Of a DNA stretch of 64,000 nucleotides, positions 1-10,916 are shown one piece after another. Both the position numbers and the translations under genes were made by a program. The stretch comes from Atriophallophorus winterbourni (lineage: Eukaryota > Platyhelminthes > Trematoda > Plagiorchiida > Microphallidae). The notes below the pieces were generated by a model. It did no database searches. It was not told the origin of the DNA and was given only the letters and a program-made list of their open reading frames with translations. The stretch spans positions 1-64,000 of the forward strand of contig JACCGJ010023952.1 in assembly GCA_013407085.1 (NCBI GenBank). The letters are read 5' to 3'. Each line of letters opens with the position of its first letter. The first letter of the stretch is position 1.

Positions 1-242
1 CTGATGTCGCGCTCTACTCGTTCACGAAACTTGTTTGAATGCATGTTCCATTCGAAGTGTAAGCACATCTACCCAGTTTGTTTGTGCTTATTCTTATATA
101 GAATCCGTATCTATTTAAGTCCAACCCTTCCCCATCTTTTAGGATTTTACTTTTTCATGGTTGTATGGCAGTTAAGCATTCGGTACGCGCTGCCGGTGTA
201 ATGCTGTCTGTGATGATGATGTGATGTGAAGCATAGCAAACG

Positions 243-354
243 TTACCCCCGCTTTGCACCCACACGGTCAGATCTTGTCATCCACGCAACCGTCAGTTGG
301 GATACAACTGCCGAGGTAAACAAATCTGTCGACCAATTCAAGATTGACACCACA
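243..354 (-). pseudogene. RTE-like LINE reverse transcriptase fragment
   Basis: The minus strand encodes the motif LELVDRFVYLGSCI followed by an acidic DG..DD stretch. This matches the block just after the polymerase core of RTE-type reverse transcriptases, where a YLGS(C/T)I motif is conserved. The reading frame breaks near 268 and the sequence outside this block is not recognisably LINE. It is a short, dead remnant. The family is recognised from the motif only, so clade assignment is tentative. Confidence 0.6.
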
Positions 355-1504
355 CCAAAGTAGATATTGAAGCGACTCGCAAATTGGACCGAATGCTCTA
401 TAGAGTACAAATAAAGAAAGAATACAAATTCGAGGACAGCTTTGAGTAGCCAATGTGCTATGCAAGCGAGACTTAATAATAGATTTAAGTAAAACGTGCT
501 TCTGGTGGTCAATTTTCATGTATTTTCTTGGTATTTTATCAAAACGTCTAAATGCTGCAGACACTTCTAGAGCGCACAGGTTTTTCCACTAAAAACGCTG
601 CGAAAAATCACATTTTAGTACTGTGGTTGGCCATGCGTCCAACATTTATGTTCCCTGGGTTCTCTGAGCGAGTCTGTTCCCGTCATCATGTACACATCTG
701 CCGATAAATTACCAAACGCTCTCGCGAAAGATCAAGTGAAGTCAGGGTGATTGTGTGCATTATTCGTTTTTAAGGTTGAAAAGCGCCATTTTGGGAAAAC
801 TTGTGGAAGTAAAACTTGCATACATAAAACGCTGTTAACCACCAGAGACTCATATTGTATTGCTTTATAGATGTGAGAAATGACTGCTGAGGTACTAAGG
901 TGTGCGATCATTAGAGGTGTTCAACAATTGGTGCCTTAATGCAATTTCGACCATCCGATAGACTAGCCGTGTATCGAATGCTGTCATTGGGATAGCTGAA
1001 TACCCCTTTCCGATTGAACCCAACACCGACGACTGTAATGGTTTTACCATGTCCTTTGCCCTTAAACCGTCATCAATTAATGACAGCATCGAGATGGTCA
1101 AGCGAAGACTCAGTTTTTAAATGTGAAATAGGTCCCTGAGACTGCTTACCTCTCCGACTAATGGTGGAGCGTAACTGACTAATGATCCGCAGCGATCTTG
1201 CTTTCGACCGGTGTGCGTGAACTGGTGTGATTCGCGACATCAATTAAGCCGGCTAATACACCCGTAAATTTAGCCAAAGAAAAATAAGTAAACTTAGTTT
1301 TATGTAACGAATTGCGGAAAAACGTCGTATCAAAATCACAGGTAATATAACCAGACAGGATTTGGAATAGGAAATGTAGACGAACATCAATTCGATTTAT
1401 ACTAACGTCCTTACCTACACTCCATTTACTCTAAAACTGTAGGGGTAAAAGACTCCAGTTGCGTGAGCTGCTATTCACGGGAGTAGTAAAAACGTTGAAA
1501 TTCC
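355..1504. other. No gene recognised
   Basis: About 1.15 kb without a supported feature. The only sizeable open frame is a 68-codon one on the minus strand (895-1101), which has no motif I recognise. It could be transposon debris, but I see no RT, endonuclease or transposase signature. Confidence 0.4.
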
Positions 1505-1800
1505 GAATAAACTTTAATTGAATTCGTTTACATCGGCAGTTGTATCTCCGGTGGCGGTTGTGTCGAGAATAAGATCTCACCTCGCAAAACGGGTGTAGCG
1601 TTTGCTAAGCTTCGTCATTTATGGCGTTGAAGCGATGTTCAATTCCATACTGAAGGTCGTGTGTACAATGCAGTCATGCGTGCCACGCTCATCTATAGCT
1701 GTGAAACCCTTGTTAGTCTGAGCGGAAGATGTCCATCATGGCGCGCTATGTTGAATGGATTCGCTGTATCGCTGGACTCAGTGGAATATATTCGTTTGCC
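1505..1800 (+). pseudogene. RTE-like LINE reverse transcriptase fragment
   Basis: Reading the plus strand gives FVYIGSCISGGGCVENKIS, then VAFAKLRHLWR, a stop, and GRVYNAVMRATLIYSCET. In RTE-type RTs this is a continuous segment (YLGSCIS..., A.LRHLW, KGRVYNA.VR..LLYGCETW). After about 1710 the frame shifts to one with IRCIAGLSG, which resembles the following LRSIA motif. It has one stop and at least one frameshift, so it is a relic. It overlaps in content the minus-strand piece at 243-354 but is a separate copy in the opposite orientation. Confidence 0.7.
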
Positions 1801-2585
1801 TGCGTGAGCTATAAAAGATCCACCACTCTCATTTGGTGGCATCATCACGTTGGTACTGATACTGATGCTTGCTCGTTTGCGATGGTTTTTCAATTTGGCT
1901 CTGTTTCTTAAAGACATCATACCAATTTCAGACTCGCTATTTCGTTCAATGTAATCATTAGTGTGACAGAACGATTGATCAGTCATCTTTCAGCGATCTC
2001 TTTCTAGCGCACCTTGGCAGTCGGGCTTTATCACATCTGTCACAATACTTTCATCTTATCAAGCGTTTTCAACATGAGATACGGTAAGCCTAAACCAGCA
2101 AGTCTAATATACCTATTTTTATTCAAAGTAGTTTCACCACGGATGTGAAATCGTGGGGTACTTTTGTGCGGTGTGGATAACAACCTGCTAAATTGATTGG
2201 TCATTGATAGTGAGCTGCATGCTGGAATACGCAGGAGTCTCACCAGGATTTCCATTTATATTTTCTATCTCATCTATCTAGGCCTGGGCAACCTGACAGT
2301 ATCTCAGCCCACGTACAGTCCCTGACTGTGCGGTACTTTGTCTGGACCAGTCTTGTGCCTTCATACATCATACAAAGTAGTTTGCAGTGTCATAGCAAAA
2401 CGAATCAATTGGAGTATTTCGAAACCTGAATATAATGTTCCGGTCAAATCGTGCTGCCCGCTTCCTTGTATTTCTCCCAATTCAATTGGTATCAGTCAGT
2501 CCATTCAATTTAATCTACTATTTTTAAATACATCAACATGGATTGCAATACCCGAGAGTAATTGAATTACGCTTGAAATTTTCAG
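1801..2585. other. Likely intron or intergenic; no gene recognised
   Basis: No supported coding sequence. It ends in a pyrimidine-containing stretch with TTTTCAG at 2579-2585, a plausible 3' splice site for the exon that follows. The minus-strand open frame at 2040-2255 has no recognisable motif. Confidence 0.35.
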
Positions 2586-2848
2586 TTAGCTTCATCATCT
2601 TTCGCTTCATTGTCCTGAGCTGGATGACGCGTTGGCTAGTTTTGAACCGCGACCAAATTCCTCTTGGCTTCTACATTCTCGGAGCTACCAGTCTCGCCGG
2701 AATAACAGTAATGAATGTCACGCTATTCCTACGTCTTGTACACGCTGATTTTCTATCCAGTAATCGTGTGGCTGAAGCAGCCAGCATGGTTGCCTCAACA
2801 AGTATGAAAAATACCAATGGGAAAGGAGTGCATGTGTTTTCGGACTGA
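2586..2848 (+). CDS. Probable terminal exon, TLC-like multi-span membrane protein
   Basis: An open frame runs from a splice-acceptor-like TTTTCAG (ending 2585) to a TGA at 2846-2848. It encodes about 86 residues with two hydrophobic segments, SFIIFRFIVLSWM and FYILGATSLAGITVMNVTLF, then RLVHADFLSS and a polar tail ending in HVFSD. An F-x-R-F segment, a short loop and a final helix ending in N-x-x-L-F-x-R-L resembles the last two helices of TLC-domain proteins (TLCD/FAM57/CLN8 group). The exon would begin in the middle of a codon. Upstream exons are not identified; they may lie left of the window or be too short to see. The protein-like composition is clear; the TLC call is inference from pattern. 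Confidence 0.42.
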
Positions 2849-3261
2849 AGCCTTTGTTTCTAATAGATTTTTGATTTTTCTCTTTGCGTGTGGATAATCT
2901 CTTCCCACTTGATTAACTTCAAGTTCCCTCAAATTTCACCAGATTTTTTGTTTTATCTTTTTACTGTTTCGGTCGACCGATATGTTTTGCGAGTTTTCAT
3001 CGATGTCACCGTGTTATTTTCCGATTGCTTGATCGATTTTATATGGATACTGCTTTCATCTACAACGTGTACAATCATTAGTATCCAAAACCCATCGTGA
3101 TATGAAGTTACTAGGACAACCCTTTTGCATTTTATAAACCCTTCATTTAATGCACCGAACTGCAATTCTTACTTTCATACAATGTTGTTATAATTCACAT
3201 GGGAATAGGGACCAACAATTGTATAACTCACGTTGGAGAGGGAGATGCGTACGCCTAAATG
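2849..3261. other. Presumed 3' UTR or intergenic
   Basis: AT-rich sequence after the putative terminal exon. No canonical AATAAA was noticed directly downstream. The open frames on both strands here (2888-3100 and 2953-3165) are low-complexity overlaps without motifs. Confidence 0.3.
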
Positions 3262-3505
3262 TGTTGGCCTCCTTCGATCGATGTCGACCATAGATGTACA
3301 TCACAATCGCATGAATCTTCATGTTCTACAGCTTTTCGAATAACTAAACAGTCCGATTCGGGAGGAACAATCTCTCCCGCAGCGTTCGCAACGATAGTCA
3401 GAATTCGGTTGTAGGGCGTCAGTTGCACTCCGGCGGCGTGATCAACGTTCAGCAGGCAAGAGCTGTATCTGCTCCTCCCCAGCTTTACACAATGCCTAAG
3501 TAGAC
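3262..3505 (-). repeat. 3' end of RTE/L1-like LINE (zinc-finger C-terminus)
   Basis: This block is a diverged copy of 8485-8720, which is the 3' end of the LINE at 8470-10720. Shared stretches include the region around TGTACATCACAATCGCATGA and AAGAGCTGTATCTGCTCCTC. On the minus strand this family ends in a CxxC...H.R type zinc finger and a stop. Here the ORF is broken. The copy is truncated at its 5' side near 3505, typical of target-primed LINE insertion. Confidence 0.7.
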
Positions 3506-5360
3506 TTACATTACATGCAGTTTCGATTAGTCGTGCGTAAGCAGTGTACACGTCTGGTTTCCAACCACACACTGTACGGAAATGTCAAAGGAAGATGAAA
3601 ATACATGAAAATTCACGTAACGCTCATGACCTTGTTATCTTGTACGTTTGCGCTATATTATTGTAATTCTTTATCAAATATCGATCATCTCTCATAGAAA
3701 TCGATCGATATCTGACCTTGCTCAACCGTTTGACCGCAGGCTACCTTCAGTAAGTTTTGTGATATTTTTAATTGAGAAACTTTGTAGTTCTATTTATCGG
3801 TTATTTGAGTCGAGAGAATTTCGAGTGACGATCTCGCAGCATAGTTTGCTACTGTTTTAAATGTTTTATGTTGCACTGGTATTTCCGAAAACGTTTCGAT
3901 ATCTTTTCTGTAAAACTGATCGATTTTTCATATCGGTTAATTTTGCGCACACATTACTTGACTCTCTATCTGGTTCAGTGTATGTCTGGTGATCGAATAA
4001 GTGTTATGTTTGGTATTTACACTTTGTTTAGTTAATTTTTAACCACAGGAAAAGCTCGGTGAAATAAAATACCCCTGTCTCAAGAGCTGCTCACGATCCG
4101 CTGAGCTAAAATATTCGATTAAGATGATAGTGACAGTGGGTTAGAAGCAAAAATTCCCCTTCAATATGAGAACATGAAAATAACTTCTTATTTACCGGTT
4201 TCGTTCGACCGAGAGATAATCTATTTAAGGTCACTGAATATTCGGAGTAGACTCACTGTTTGAAAGGCTCATCTTTCGGTGTTACGATTTTCAGCCTAAA
4301 CATAGGCAGCCTGGAAGTTTGTCAGCCTGCACACTACCATGAGTTTGGAAATTATTTCAAAAGTTCCTCCACTGTCACGTGACAAGCGGTATCATCTAAC
4401 TTATTGCGTGCTGCGGTGCTATTTAACGCAAACAAGCTATACTTTGCTCTTCTCATTGATACGTTTTTATCATGCCCGTTCCCAACTGTATCGCGTTTAT
4501 CCTTAAGTAATCAGCTTCGTTTTGATCGAGTTTTAATATTTTTTGGCCCAAATAACTTTTTCTAGAACCTTATATAGTTACTTAAGTAATCGCCGTATTT
4601 AATAGGACCCTTGGGCGAATAAGCGTATAGGCTGTTTATTCCTGTCTTTTGCTTGTCAGAGACAAGGTTATATGGTGTACCAACATTGTTCCTGTGACGT
4701 CTTTGGTACTGATCTAGATTAAGCAGTATCGTTATGAGATCGCGTACGAGTTTTGTTGATCGGATTCCAGGTAAATATAAGATTCGCTGTACGATTAGCA
4801 ACGAATGGTTACTTTGGCCTTTTGAAATCACACTAATCGCTGCTTCTTCACTGGATTCGAAATAACCTCGGTAACGTGTTCTTTTTCATTTCATTTAATT
4901 TCTACCAATTAAGGGAAAACTGGTCCGGGGGTCGAGTTGATAATACGGGGTCTTTATGATTTACTATGTAAAAATAGTGTTTTCTCTAGTACATCTTGAC
5001 GTGCTGTGCGGACGCATAAATTTGTGCTCTCATACTTTCGGATTTATTTCCTCACTCGTTTGTCTGAGTTGGACGGTTCATATATCATTGAACTCGTCTC
5101 GATTTACTCGTTCGGAATATGCCCGTGCAAGGTGAATTTTTCAAAATCCTTAAATTCACAAAGTGATTCTTTGTCAAGCACTCAAGGCGCTTATGGATGA
5201 CCAAAGTAATGTGAGCAACACATTACTTTAGACTCTGCATATATTTTTTATTTAATATTTAAACATTGTAATATAAATTAAGTAGAACAAATAAAAACTT
5301 GATTAAATATGATAAAGTTATCTTAGAGTCATTTCCTTTAATTCAATTTTAAATATAAAC
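3506..5360. other. No gene recognised
   Basis: AT-rich, about 1.85 kb. Open frames (3648-3860, 4562-4831, 5006-5200) lack motifs and splice-site support. I see no repeats in it that match elsewhere in the window. Confidence 0.4.
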
Positions 5361-5990
5361 GTCTACAAAATCGAGTACTTGAGTGAGATATTTGGACATC
5401 TCGATACTTTGAATAGCAATATGCAGTGCAGAAATGAAAATATTCTTACGGCAACAGATAAATTAGTTACTTTAAAAAAGTGCTATATGGAAGAAAAGAA
5501 TAGTGGATATGCTTCTATTAGTTCGCAAATCTGCGTTACCGATAGGATCCTCACTATTGGTGAGCATTTTATGATTTAGGAAAATAAAATTAAGAATATT
5601 TCCCCCCAATCAGTATTGAATAGTTTGATTGGATTGGCAATCCTTTCTTAGATGTATCCGTCATTAATCTTTCCAATTTGAGTTATATGAAAAGAAGGAA
5701 CTAGCGAGTTTTTTCCAGTGATCTGAGACTCAAATTGCAGTATACAGCTGCCAATAGACCACTTTTGAATATCTGTTGTGTAAGAGTATCCAACTCTTGG
5801 TGAGAAAGCCATCGAAGTCTTACTGAAATTATCAAATTCGGGCCGATGTGAACGGATTTTTACGTGAAGTTCTTAAAACCATTGAAACAAGAGTGCGGAA
5901 TGTCTTTTTCACATTTGTCACACAAATTGCAGCAGTGGTGCAGAAGCATTTGGCATAAATTTTACACTGACACTCACCATTATTATTTTA
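5361..5990 (+). pseudogene. hAT-type (ZBED/SCAND3-like) transposase relic
   Basis: From 5374 the plus strand encodes LSEIFGHLDTLNSNMQ and then ENILTATDKLVTLKK. This matches the strongly conserved block of hAT-derived ZBED5/SCAND3/FAM200-like proteins (LxxIFxxLNxLNxxMQGxNxNILxxxDKxxAFxxK). The frame stops at 5577-5579, but similarity resumes: a KKEELASFFQ segment near 5690, and at 5791-5865 EKAIEVLLKLSNSGRCE, which resembles the C-terminal hAT dimerisation region. Several stops and frameshifts separate the pieces. I did not find terminal inverted repeats. It is either a dead DNA transposon or a pseudogene of a domesticated hAT gene. Confidence 0.65.
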
Positions 5991-7204
5991 TGACCAGTAC
6001 TGAATACATTACTGTATTAATGTGAATAAATCTTCGCTGTTTATATTATTTCATTGCTAAAAGCCTGTATGAGAAGAAAATATTTATTTTTGTGATAGGT
6101 ATGCCGTGAAAATTTAAAGAGATCAATTGTGTGCCGCGATGTAAAAAGAAGGTCGGGAACCAATGATCTAGTAGCTCAGACTAGTCGTCAGACAGAATCG
6201 TTTGCACCTGTACTTCAATTATTTGGACCTTACTTTCAAAGTGGTTCCGCATCCGCTATGATGAACTCCATTAGTATCACTTATGATTGACCGGCTAGTT
6301 CTACGGGTGAATTAGCTGGCTTCAATAATGTCTGGAACAATATCAGCCCTTGCGCGTCGATCCGACTCGAGATCGTTGCCCCAGTCCCTTTCCCCCTTTC
6401 GAACGCCATAGACCGTACGCAATCCTATGGTATCTACATCCTCTTTACATTTGACTCCCAGTTATTTTCTCTTAAGAAACCATCATGCGCTACATCATTC
6501 GTAAATAACGGCCGCAGTGGCTCAACCAACTGGGAGATCACGGAACCTTTCTATGTCCAGCTCAGAATGCGCTTAAATTTTCAGGTCCAACTCGCAGAAC
6601 CGATCCTGCAATTGTTTACATTTGGTCTTAACAGACAATGCTGTGCGACGGCTGGTTTGATGTCCACAAGCATCGGCTTGTCGTTTCCGGTACACACCTA
6701 TTGCTCCGAATTATATTATTTGTATATCGATTTCACAGTTATATCTCGCGAGTTACAGGATAAACCGAATTACGGAAGTATATCAGTTATTCCCTTGACG
6801 AATTAAGTAAACAAATTGTTGTCAGTTAGGGAAAACTTTAAGTATAACTCATATAATCACTGACACTTCGTATAAGTTTTATGGGATGAGCAACTGTTAA
6901 ATAGGGGTCAGATAATGAGCAATTAAGTTGAACTAACCGAGTAGTGTGTGATTTTCTAGTTTCTATGCGAGTGTGTATTGATGAATTTTCACGCTTTTCT
7001 ACCGGGAAGCATATATTTTTTGAGATTACTCGTTTCAAAAAAGTTACTGACAATTGACTTCCAGTGAATTGTATATCTTTCGATTGACAAATTGTCGGAA
7101 AAATCGTATTATATATTATTAAAACCAAAGTGAAATAGCCAAAGCGGTTATCGATTTTAGTATCAAAGCGTAAAATAACGTCTATCGTATACGACATTAA
7201 ACGC
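5991..7204. other. No gene recognised
   Basis: About 1.2 kb with no supported gene. The middle (6300-6720) is richer in GC than its surroundings and has a 79-codon open frame (6567-6806), and the minus strand has a 122-codon frame (6838-7206). Neither shows a recognised motif. This could be the eroded ORF1 of the LINE that follows, but I cannot show it. Confidence 0.35.
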
Positions 7205-8449
7205 ACGAATACTATTGTTCCTGAGGTGACTTCGCTACCAAGTCAATCAAATGCACCTGAGACAAAATACCTGGAGCAGTCGACTAATTCTGGGTCGGCG
7301 AATCCACTACTATGAGTTCTTCATCTGAAACAAAAATCAAATCTCTATCATGCTGTTACACTAATGTTCAGGGCTTTCTGGGCAACTTCACTGAACTTTA
7401 TTCACGTGCGACCGTGGTGTCTTGGAATTTGATTGCAGTGAGAGAAACCTAATTGTGTAATTCTATACACGAGTCTGAACTGAACATCCCACACATGATG
7501 ATTTACAGAAAAGATCGAGCAACAAAAGGTGGCGGTGTTCTCCTCTACTTACATGAAAGCATTAACTGCAATATACTTTTATCCCCTGAGCTAGATGTCC
7601 CAGGTACATTGTTTTGCTCTATTGACTTGCATGATAAACGTAAGTGCCTCTTAGCATTGATTTATCGCCTCCCGTCTTCATCATCTGCCACCGACACTGT
7701 TCTTTCTAATGCAATACATTTTGCATTGAAGCTTACATACATTTGCTCCTCCTCGATGATTTTAATGTACCGACACTAGCCACACATTACAGCTGACGAT
7801 TCGTTCAAAAGCTTTCTTCAAGAAATAATGACTTGCACCCCGCTTTACAACCATGTACAACAACCAACGCGTTTTCGATCTGAACAAACCCCATTTACCC
7901 TGGACCTCATATTTACAAACGAAGAACTCATGATAGAATCTGTTTCCTATACAGCTCCACTGGGTTTGAGTGATCATGTTGTCATGACATTTGATTATAT
8001 TTATCAATACGAACCAGTAGGAAATACTCAACGAACGCATACAACTGTGAACTATGACTTGCTTCGAGTGCAGAACATGCAACGGGATCTCGATATGATT
8101 TACACCTGGTCCCTAGACAACGAAATGCCACTGAATGCTTCGAAATGCATCCTATTGTCGTTCAACAGCAAGTTGAGTAAAGAATATTATCTAGGTCATA
8201 CTGTTATTAAACCCACCTCCTCCGAAAAAGATTTGGGCGTGATTATCCAGTCTGACTTAGGAAACTCTGCAATGTCGAGTCGCTGCCAGCAAAGCTGAAA
8301 GCAACTAGGGTAGAACAGTTTACTTACTCACTTGGTACAATCTGAAACCATTGACGTTTTCGAGAAATCACTAGATGTCCAAATGGACAAGTATGTTTTT
8401 CACGTTTGACAATAATCTCTAACAACATTTTGATATTTTTTTACCATAC
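7205..8449 (+). mobile_element. CR1-like LINE, internally deleted copy
   Basis: It starts in the end of ORF1 (PSQSNAP...SGSANPLL, stop at 7313-7315). ORF2 begins at 7312 with ATG overlapping that stop as ATGA. ORF2 carries a degraded N-terminus with a stop at 7450-7452, then endonuclease motifs: TKGGGVLLYLHES, LDLIFT and GLSDHVV. Right after the endonuclease (about 8065) the frame jumps into the region after the polymerase core: QRDLDMIYTWSLDNEMPLN, KCILLSF and EKDLGV. The whole RT palm and the FADD box are therefore deleted, as is much of the C-terminal domain before SETIDVFEKSLD. The 3' end, with a T-rich stretch followed by ACCATA at about 8443-8448, resembles the tails of sister copies. 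Confidence 0.8.
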
Positions 8450-8983
8450 GCCCCGATGTACATTTTTGTGGGTCTTGTTGTTGTCCTCCGTCGGTCGATG
8501 TCGAACATGGATGTACATCACAATCGCATGAATTTTCATGTTTTACAGCTTTTTGAATGACTAAACAGTCTGATTCGAGAGGACAATCTCTCCCACAGCG
8601 CTTGCAACGTTAGTCATCACTCGGTTGTAGGGCGTTAGTTGCACGTCGGCGGAGTGATCTGCGTTCAACAGCGAAGAGCTGTATCTGCTCCTCCCCAGCT
8701 TGCAGACGACGCTTTACACAATGCCTCTAATGTGAGCGATCAAGAGCAAGTTCTTCCCAACTCGCCGGGTCAATGCCAAGTGTTTTCATCTCTCTTTTGC
8801 AAACGTCTTTGTACTGCAAGTGCGGTCTGCCCAATGGTCGACTTCGGAATACGACCATTTTCCATTCTGTAGACATGACCAAGCTATTGCAGGCGGCGCT
8901 GTCGTAATAGGGTGAATATGCTCTGTAGACCAGCTTTTGAAAGCACTTCAACATTAGTCACTCTGTCCATCCACATGTATGTT
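8450..8983 (-). mobile_element. RTE/L1-like LINE, C-terminal part (continues at 9316)
   Basis: Minus-strand translation gives VTNVEVLSKAGLQSIFTLL, LGHVYRMENGRIPK, then GRPHLQYKDVCKREMKTLGI, DPASWEELALDRSH and finally a frameshifted zinc-finger-like SSRIRLFSHSKSC before a stop. This is the standard C-terminal order of a widespread animal LINE type with GRPQLRYKDVCKRDLK and CGRDCxSRIGLxSH motifs. It has one TAG for the W of RRLRWLGH and two frameshifts. The RT core of the same element lies at 9316-10720; the two halves are separated by a CR1-like tail inserted between the residues equivalent to RRILNI and W.DRVTN. Confidence 0.85.
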
Positions 8984-9315
8984 TTACTTGGAACTCCCTA
9001 CCCCGTAACGTTGCACATTTACCCAACTTGGATATATTCAAATCGAACTTGGACAACTACATGTCGACCAATCCAAACATTGAAACAACATATTCTGCAT
9101 TATAAAGCTTTGAACCCATGCATCGAAGTAAACTATACATATTTACCCTATCAAACCGGTTGAAAACAATTTCTGTTCTATGTATTTTCACGTGATTCCT
9201 GAACTGATCAGTAGGCAAACGAATCCCGTTTTACTACCTATGTTATTTGTAATTAGTATATTATTCTGTGGTTTTTGTAAAGCTATGTGCTTTATAGACC
9301 ATTAAATTGAATTGA
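8984..9315 (+). mobile_element. CR1-like LINE tail nested in another LINE
   Basis: A 5'-truncated, 332-bp CR1-like copy. It encodes WNSLPRNVAHLPNLDIFKSN and LDNYM..., the typical last residues of these ORF2 proteins, then a 3' UTR ending in TTTATAGACCATTAAATTGA with ATTGA repeats. It interrupts the minus-strand LINE and is flanked by ATGTT at 8979-8983 and 9316-9320, a likely target-site duplication. Confidence 0.8.
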
Positions 9316-10720
9316 ATGTTCAATATACGACGGTTGCTTCGTAGATGAAAAGCGTTCAGCTTCGGTTCAGGTCTTGCGTGGGTGGTCCAGTTTTCACTGC
9401 CGTACAGTAAAGCATTTATTACGCATGCGCTGAATACCATCATCTTTGTGTTTACAGTCAGCTTGCGGTTAACCCAAACACGAGGGTTCAATCGGGACAG
9501 AATGACAGCTGCTTTGCCGATCCGCTTATCAATCTCCGTGTCTAGCGAGAAATTATCCGCAATGGTTGAACCAAGTAATGTGAAATGATGTACTGATTCA
9601 AGCTGACAGTTTCCAACAGTGATGATGGGAGGCGATATAGTCCCCTGACCAAGGACTTTGGTCTTGCTCATGCTGATTTTTAGCACAAAGTCTTTGCATG
9701 CCGACGAAAAACAGTCCATTAGCGACTGTAGGTTCTCTTGGGAGTGAGCAATAAAGGCTGCATCGTCGGCAAACAGCAGGTTACGGTTTAGCACATTTCG
9801 TGCCTTGGTTTGTGCTCTCAACCGGTTCAGGTTGAAAAGCCTGCCATCACTTCGCGTGCATAGGTAAATTCCTTCTGTCCTCGTCCTGAAAGCGTGCTTC
9901 AGAATCAGAGCAATAAAATGTCGAACAATATGGGAGAAAGAACACACCTTTGTTTTACGCCTCGGCGAATTTCAAAGTCTTCTGAGCTGAAACCGTTAAA
10001 ATGGACTGAGCCCTTCATGCCTGAGTGGAACAAAATAACGCGTTTGAGCAGTCTTGTGGGGCAGCCTATCAGATCAAGCATTTTGAAAAGACCCTCCCTG
10101 CTGGCGTAGTCGAATGTCTTCGCTAAATCGATATAAACAACGTACAATGGCATACGCTGTTCCCGACACTTTTCTTGAAGTTGTCTCAGGGAGAAGCTCA
10201 TGTCAACGGTTGATCTTCTCTTGCGAAAGCCACATTGAGATTTGGAATAAATTCTATCAGATAATCTTGTAGCCGGATCTGTAAGACTTTATCAAACAAT
10301 TTGCCTACAACATTCAGAAGGGATATTCCTCTGTAATTGTTGCAGTCGCCTCTATCACCCGTATTGTTAAATAGCGTGATGATCTTTGTGTCCCGCGTCT
10401 TTTGTGGGACACTCCTCCTGCCAGCACTGAAGAAGTAAATGGTGAAGAGGCTGTAATAATGCTGCTCTATCGCATTTGATGAGCTCAGGTGGAATTCCGT
10501 CGTCACCAGGGGCCTTCCCATTCGCGAAGCGGTCGATTGCCTTATTGAGCTCATCAAGAGTAGGAGGGGTATCTATATATTCAATGGTCGGCAACCGCTC
10601 AACATATGCAAGTACATGCGGTTAAACCGTACTGTCCTTAGAGTAGAGAGAAGAGAAGTGTGCTACCCATCTTTCGATCTGTTGAGTTTTGTTGTGGGTC
10701 TTGTAAAGCATAGCTTTTTA
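9316..10720 (-). mobile_element. RTE/L1-like LINE, reverse transcriptase part
   Basis: The minus strand encodes, in order: an ERW..HFSSLYS segment (about 10680-10640), LNKAIDRFANGKAPGDDGIP with PPELIK (about 10550-10470), TKIITLFNNTGDRGDCNNYR and GISLLNVVGKLF, YVVYIDLAKTFDYASREGLF (first catalytic Asp), GVKQRCVLSPILF, LLFADDAAFIAHSQENLQ (catalytic FADD), KISMSKTKVL, LLGSTIADNFSLDTEI, LTVNTKMMVFSACVINALLY and RRILNI. There are frameshifts near 10370, 10200 and 9910. The endonuclease half is absent, so the copy is 5'-truncated at about 10720. The C-terminal domain continues at 8450-8983 beyond the nested insertion. Confidence 0.85.
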
Positions 10721-10863
10721 CCCGCGTATCATCTATGGATGAATATATAAATAGATCGAAACATTTTAGCTCTCACACCTCAGTTATCAACTCCCGAAAC
10801 GAAAAACTCGTTAGATCAAGTTAACAACGTCGAACACGCCAATGCTAAATAATACCTCATTAA
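10721..10863. other. Unassigned spacer
   Basis: A short AT-rich stretch between the LINE 5' truncation point and the hammerhead-repeat fragment. Nothing recognised. Confidence 0.3.
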
Positions 10864-10916
10864 CTGTCGTCAGGTGTAGATAGTAAGCTCAGGTTCAGTG
10901 AGCCTTGAGACAGTGG
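10864..10916 (-). repeat. Hammerhead-repeat (retrozyme-like) fragment, family 1
   Basis: Reverse-complement match to the first ~50 bases of the 241-bp unit of the array at 35426-36832: CCACTG..TCAAGGCTCACTGAACC, then ACACCTGACGA (ribozyme core box at 10867-10873). It is cut immediately after the core. The 3' end of a CR1-like LINE abuts its CCACTG side. Confidence 0.75.
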
